A stretch of DNA of 64,000 nucleotides, from positions 314,715-378,714 of the forward strand of contig KE159592.1 of NCBI GenBank assembly GCA_000403255.2. Reading direction: 5' to 3'. A program made the translations under genes and the position numbers. Source of the DNA: Lachnospiraceae bacterium 3-1 (GTDB taxonomy: Bacteria > Bacillota > Clostridia > Lachnospirales > Lachnospiraceae). Positions 61,790-64,000 of the stretch are shown here, piece by piece (position 1 is the first letter of the stretch; every line of letters starts with the position of its first letter). The notes under the pieces were generated by a model that saw only the letters and a program-made list of their open reading frames with translations, had not been told where the DNA came from and did no database searches.

Positions 61790-63142
61790 TTATAGTGCAA
61801 AATATTCCAACCGTTCCTCCTGCTGCAAACCACGATACTCAATCCTGAGATTTTCTTTGCTCGTAAAATACCGCATGGAAAAAACATCCGTCCCACCATT
61901 GATAAATATCTCTGCAGAAGAATTATCGCTGAAAATTTGCAATTCTGAAAGTTCAGGCAGGTTCACCTGCCGTGTCTGGGTTTCCCCATTCGCCCAATTT
62001 CTCCGGCTCACTTCCAAAACCCGGGATTTTGGCCGATACACAATGCCGATTGTACGGCTACGCAGGAACACCTCTAACGGATGTTCAGGCTCTTTCCGCT
62101 GCAAGTGCAATTCAAAACGGCCTGTATCTGAATCAAAATTTCCCTCAGGCCCAGTATAAGATCGCGGATTATGCCGCAAACTGAATACTTCTTCAATGGG
62201 CCGTTGATACAGCCTTCCCTGTTCCCAAGTAAGAACCCGCGGAAGCGTCAGGCAGTGAATATATCCCAAATCCCTGGTTGGACAGAGATTTTCTTGCTCC
62301 TCGTCCATTCTTGACATCCATCCTGCCATAATCCGCCGCCCTCTGCTGTCCAAAAATGTCTGTGGAGAATAAAAATCAAACCCACAATCAAACCGTTTCC
62401 TCTGTCCAGTGGGACGGAAGGACATGTCATCCTCATGGAAAACACCGGGAATATAAGATGCATAACTTGAAACCTCTTCCCGCTCCCCAGACGCATCTCG
62501 AACCAATATCCGTTTTTGGGGACAACAGACCAAAATATCTGTTTCACTGCCTAACCGGAACAAATCCGGACATTCACATACCTGATCCAAGTCCTGGTCA
62601 TACAACACACGCTCATACTTCCAATGAGCCAAATCACTGGAAGAATATAGCGCAACCGCACCAGTCAGGTTGCTTTTTTGCGCCCCCACCAACATCCACC
62701 AATTATTCTGCCTGCGCCATACTTTCGGGTCACGGTGATGCTCAGTAAAGCCACCAGGAGTATCAATACTTTCCTTCTGTTTCACAAATACCTGTCCATT
62801 GTCGGAAACCGCAACACACTGGCAGCTCTTCCTTATCCCATTCCGTTTGTTGCTGCCCGTATAAAAAAGATACATCCTGCCATCATACTCAATGCTGCTT
62901 CCAGAATGGATGCCATGGTAGTCTTCTTCCCGGTCAGGCAGCACTGCACTGCCTTGGCTTTCCCAATGAATCATGTCCTTAGAAGTGAACAAGCCCCATT
63001 CTTTGTAAGAGTGATCCAATCCAAAACGGTTCCACTGATGAAAAAAATAATATGTACCTTTGAACTGAATGAGGCCATTGGGATCATTCATAAGCCCCTT
63101 AGTCGGCTCAATGTGATATGACATTTTATATGGATTATTCAT
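61790..63142 (-). CDS. scrB: Glycoside hydrolase family 32 (sucrose-6-phosphate hydrolase)
   Basis: Splits sucrose-6-phosphate (or related fructosides) delivered by the neighbouring PTS. 450 residues: five-bladed propeller with the nucleophile Asp in MNDPNGL, WGLFTS, the transition-state RDP in HHRDPKVW and the acid/base Glu in ECPDLF, then a C-terminal beta-sandwich. No signal peptide, so it is cytoplasmic. ATG 63142 has GGAGG 5 bases upstream. It precedes the PTS gene by 20 bp. Promoter side faces the truncated AraC gene. Confidence 0.92.
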   Translation of the reverse strand: MNNPYKMSYHIEPTKGLMNDPNGLIQFKGTYYFFHQWNRFGLDHSYKEWGLFTSKDMIHWESQGSAVLPDREEDYHGIHSGSSIEYDGRMYLFYTGSNKRNGIRKSCQCVAVSDNGQVFVKQKESIDTPGGFTEHHRDPKVWRRQNNWWMLVGAQKSNLTGAVALYSSSDLAHWKYERVLYDQDLDQVCECPDLFRLGSETDILVCCPQKRILVRDASGEREEVSSYASYIPGVFHEDDMSFRPTGQRKRFDCGFDFYSPQTFLDSRGRRIMAGWMSRMDEEQENLCPTRDLGYIHCLTLPRVLTWEQGRLYQRPIEEVFSLRHNPRSYTGPEGNFDSDTGRFELHLQRKEPEHPLEVFLRSRTIGIVYRPKSRVLEVSRRNWANGETQTRQVNLPELSELQIFSDNSSAEIFINGGTDVFSMRYFTSKENLRIEYRGLQQEERLEYFAL

Positions 63143-63223
63143 GCCGTCCTCCATGTATTTTTCAAAACTGTTTCTTTACTTTTTATTTCAACCGCATTGT
63201 ATCATTTCAATTATAGGAACAGC

Positions 63224-63254
63224 TATGGAAAATCCAAATGGTAATATGGAAATT
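63224..63254. promoter_or_regulatory. Candidate AraC-type direct-repeat operator
   Basis: TATGGAAAAT (63224-63233) and TATGGAAATT (63245-63254) in tandem, 21 bp apart (two helical turns), between the divergent GH32 gene and AraC-like gene. This is the layout expected for an AraC dimer site. Confidence 0.4.
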
Positions 63255-63288
63255 TCTAAGATTTTTTATGACCCTTACAGAATAGTGC

Positions 63289-63294
63289 TATAAT
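63289..63294 (+). promoter_or_regulatory. -10 box immediately before the AraC-like start
   Basis: TATAAT ends 6 bp before the ATG at 63301. Transcription would start at or next to the ATG, and there is no Shine-Dalgarno sequence. This suggests a leaderless mRNA for the AraC-like gene, or a downstream true start. Confidence 0.4.
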
Positions 63295-63300
63295 ACACCT

Positions 63301-63519
63301 ATGAAAGAATATACAGATAAACTAACCGACCTGACCAAAAAGAGTATTTCTGATTTTGTTTTTTACAATTGTGGCATTGAACAGTGCAAGAGCGGCCAAT
63401 TTTACGGACCGAAACGGCGAGACTACCACTTTATCCACTTTGTTGTAAGAGGGGAGGGAACTTTACAAATGATTGTAAGGATGCCAGGTTCTATGAACGG
63501 CAGATTGAATTTATTTTGA
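63301..63519 (+). pseudogene. AraC-family regulator, N-terminal fragment
   Basis: Reads MKEYTDKLTDL, then SGQFYGPKRRDYHFIHFVVRGEGTLQ, which is the start of the cupin (sugar-binding) domain of AraC-family regulators. After GTLQ (about 63466) similarity stops, and the frame ends with 16 unrelated residues. The remaining cupin and both DNA-binding helix-turn-helix units are missing. It is divergent from the GH32-PTS genes and was probably their regulator. Loss is associated with the integrated DNA to the right. Confidence 0.75.
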
Positions 63520-63673
63520 GCATTACTTGTCGGACGGCGAATTGAGGGAGACGCAAATGACGAATTATTTTTCCAACCTTTATCCAATTGACTGCGCAGT
63601 GCTGTCTGTGAATGCACAATCCTACCGAAAATATGGCACGCTGCCAGAGCATGAATTCCTTCCTGAAATATAA
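63471..63673 (+). pseudogene. Unrecognised coding remnant downstream of the AraC fragment
   Basis: Two overlapping frames read as one protein if a 1-base indel at about 63519 is assumed: CKDARFYERQIEFIL, then HYLSDGELRETQMTNYFSN and PIDCAVLSVNAQSYRKYGTL, ending at TAA 63671. Residue usage looks protein-like, but there is no start or ribosome site. I do not recognise the family. Possibly the end of a gene from the adjoining mobile element. Confidence 0.35.
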
Positions 63674-63717
63674 AAGGCCATGGATCCCATCAAGAGACCC
63701 ACAGCCCTATGAAGCAT

Positions 63718-64000
63718 TCAGTTCTTCAGCTGTCCGGCAGCCAGGGCGGGCAGATGGATCAGGCCGGTGGCGACAGTCACCGCATCCACCTTCCGCATCA
63801 GGGAGCCGATCCTTTCTTCATTCCAAAAGATATCGGAGAAATCGGAGAGCTCGCACCCTACATCAAGGTTAGGGATGCACAGGTAGTTCCCATATTTATG
63901 CCGTCCGGCGAGGATGTGGAAGTAAGTCCCCCGCCCATTGATCTCAGCTTCATACCATCCGTTCTCCGTGCTCAGCAGGATGATCTGCCCCGTCCAGGTC
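63718..64000 (-). CDS. DUF6618-type protein from an integrative element (partial)
   Basis: The frame has its stop at 63718 and continues past the right edge, so the N-terminus is missing. It reads TWTGQIILLSTENGWYEAEINGRG, then FHILAGRHKYGNYLCIPN (each quoted as separate blocks) and FWNEERIGSLMRK. This pattern is familiar from DUF6618 proteins carried in conjugative transposons of gut Firmicutes. The GC content and codon choice (CTG, GCC, CGG) differ clearly from the AT-rich neighbours, which supports recent transfer. Function unknown. Confidence 0.7.
   Translation of the reverse strand, partial: TWTGQIILLSTENGWYEAEINGRGTYFHILAGRHKYGNYLCIPNLDVGCELSDFSDIFWNEERIGSLMRKVDAVTVATGLIHLPALAAGQLKN

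Noticed and set aside
61470..62159. 229-codon plus-strand frame opposite the PTS and GH32 genes
   Set aside because: Crosses two conserved genes on the other strand and has no ribosome site.

Overview
The window reads as a chromosomal segment of a low-GC, anaerobic, spore-forming gut Clostridia of the family Lachnospiraceae (Blautia/Mediterraneibacter/Dorea-like; the genus is an inference). The support is a trimeric electron-bifurcating type [FeFe]-hydrogenase, CotF-type spore coat genes, HrcA/CIRCE control, strong AGGAGG ribosome sites, and the ireB-ruvX-DUF1292 and era-yqzL-recO gene orders shared with Bacillus. No rRNA, CRISPR array or complete insertion sequence was seen. There is one tRNA, tRNA-Glu(CTC).

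Layout. 1-4.3 kb: a minus-strand transport operon (Cys-rich DUF6485 protein, a fused binding-protein/permease, an ABC ATPase, a dicarboxylate/amino-acid symporter running off the left edge). Both the ATPase and the symporter carry what looks like a degenerate RsbW-type GHKL domain. 4.4-5.0 kb: decayed gene fragments, a terminator and the tRNA. 5.0-10.9 kb: RNA modification and sulfur genes (mtaB, thiI, cysteine desulfurase, rsmE, prmA) plus an HPr-like protein without the usual histidine. 10.9-17.0 kb: a dlt-like surface-modification cluster (SGNH protein, MBOAT, acyl carrier protein, PLP decarboxylase-fold enzyme, adenylation ligase, coiled-coil J-domain protein) that runs directly into prmA. 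This is the most interesting system in the window. 17-24.7 kb: spore coat genes, a membrane XRE regulator divergent from a MATE pump, glyQS, recO, a YqzL-like gene, era. 24.7-30 kb: M16C peptidase, MscS channel, tandem-HD protein.

30-35.2 kb: leuB-ilvB-serC-serA amino-acid operon with a LysR-type candidate operator. 35.2-39 kb: palindromic repeats, yajC, tgt, aroC. 39-46 kb: a long housekeeping operon ireB-ruvX-DUF1292-fur-rnj-ylbF-mltG-like-trmR-trhP-lactonase. 46.3-50.4 kb: hydrogenase hydCBA. 50.5-53 kb: a MATE pump next to a truncated phosphoesterase and a decayed MATE gene. 53-59.8 kb: CIRCE-controlled htpG, a PrsA-like lipoprotein, a flavoprotein, maf and small proteins. 59.8-63.7 kb: a sucrose locus (frameshifted PTS EIIBCA, GH32 hydrolase, truncated AraC regulator). 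63.7-64 kb: the edge of an integrative element (DUF6618-type gene, visibly higher GC).

Most genes lie on the minus strand in compact operons with ATGA/TGATG overlaps. Repeated palindromes, one pair related by the same terminal sequence, mark the few large intergenic spaces.
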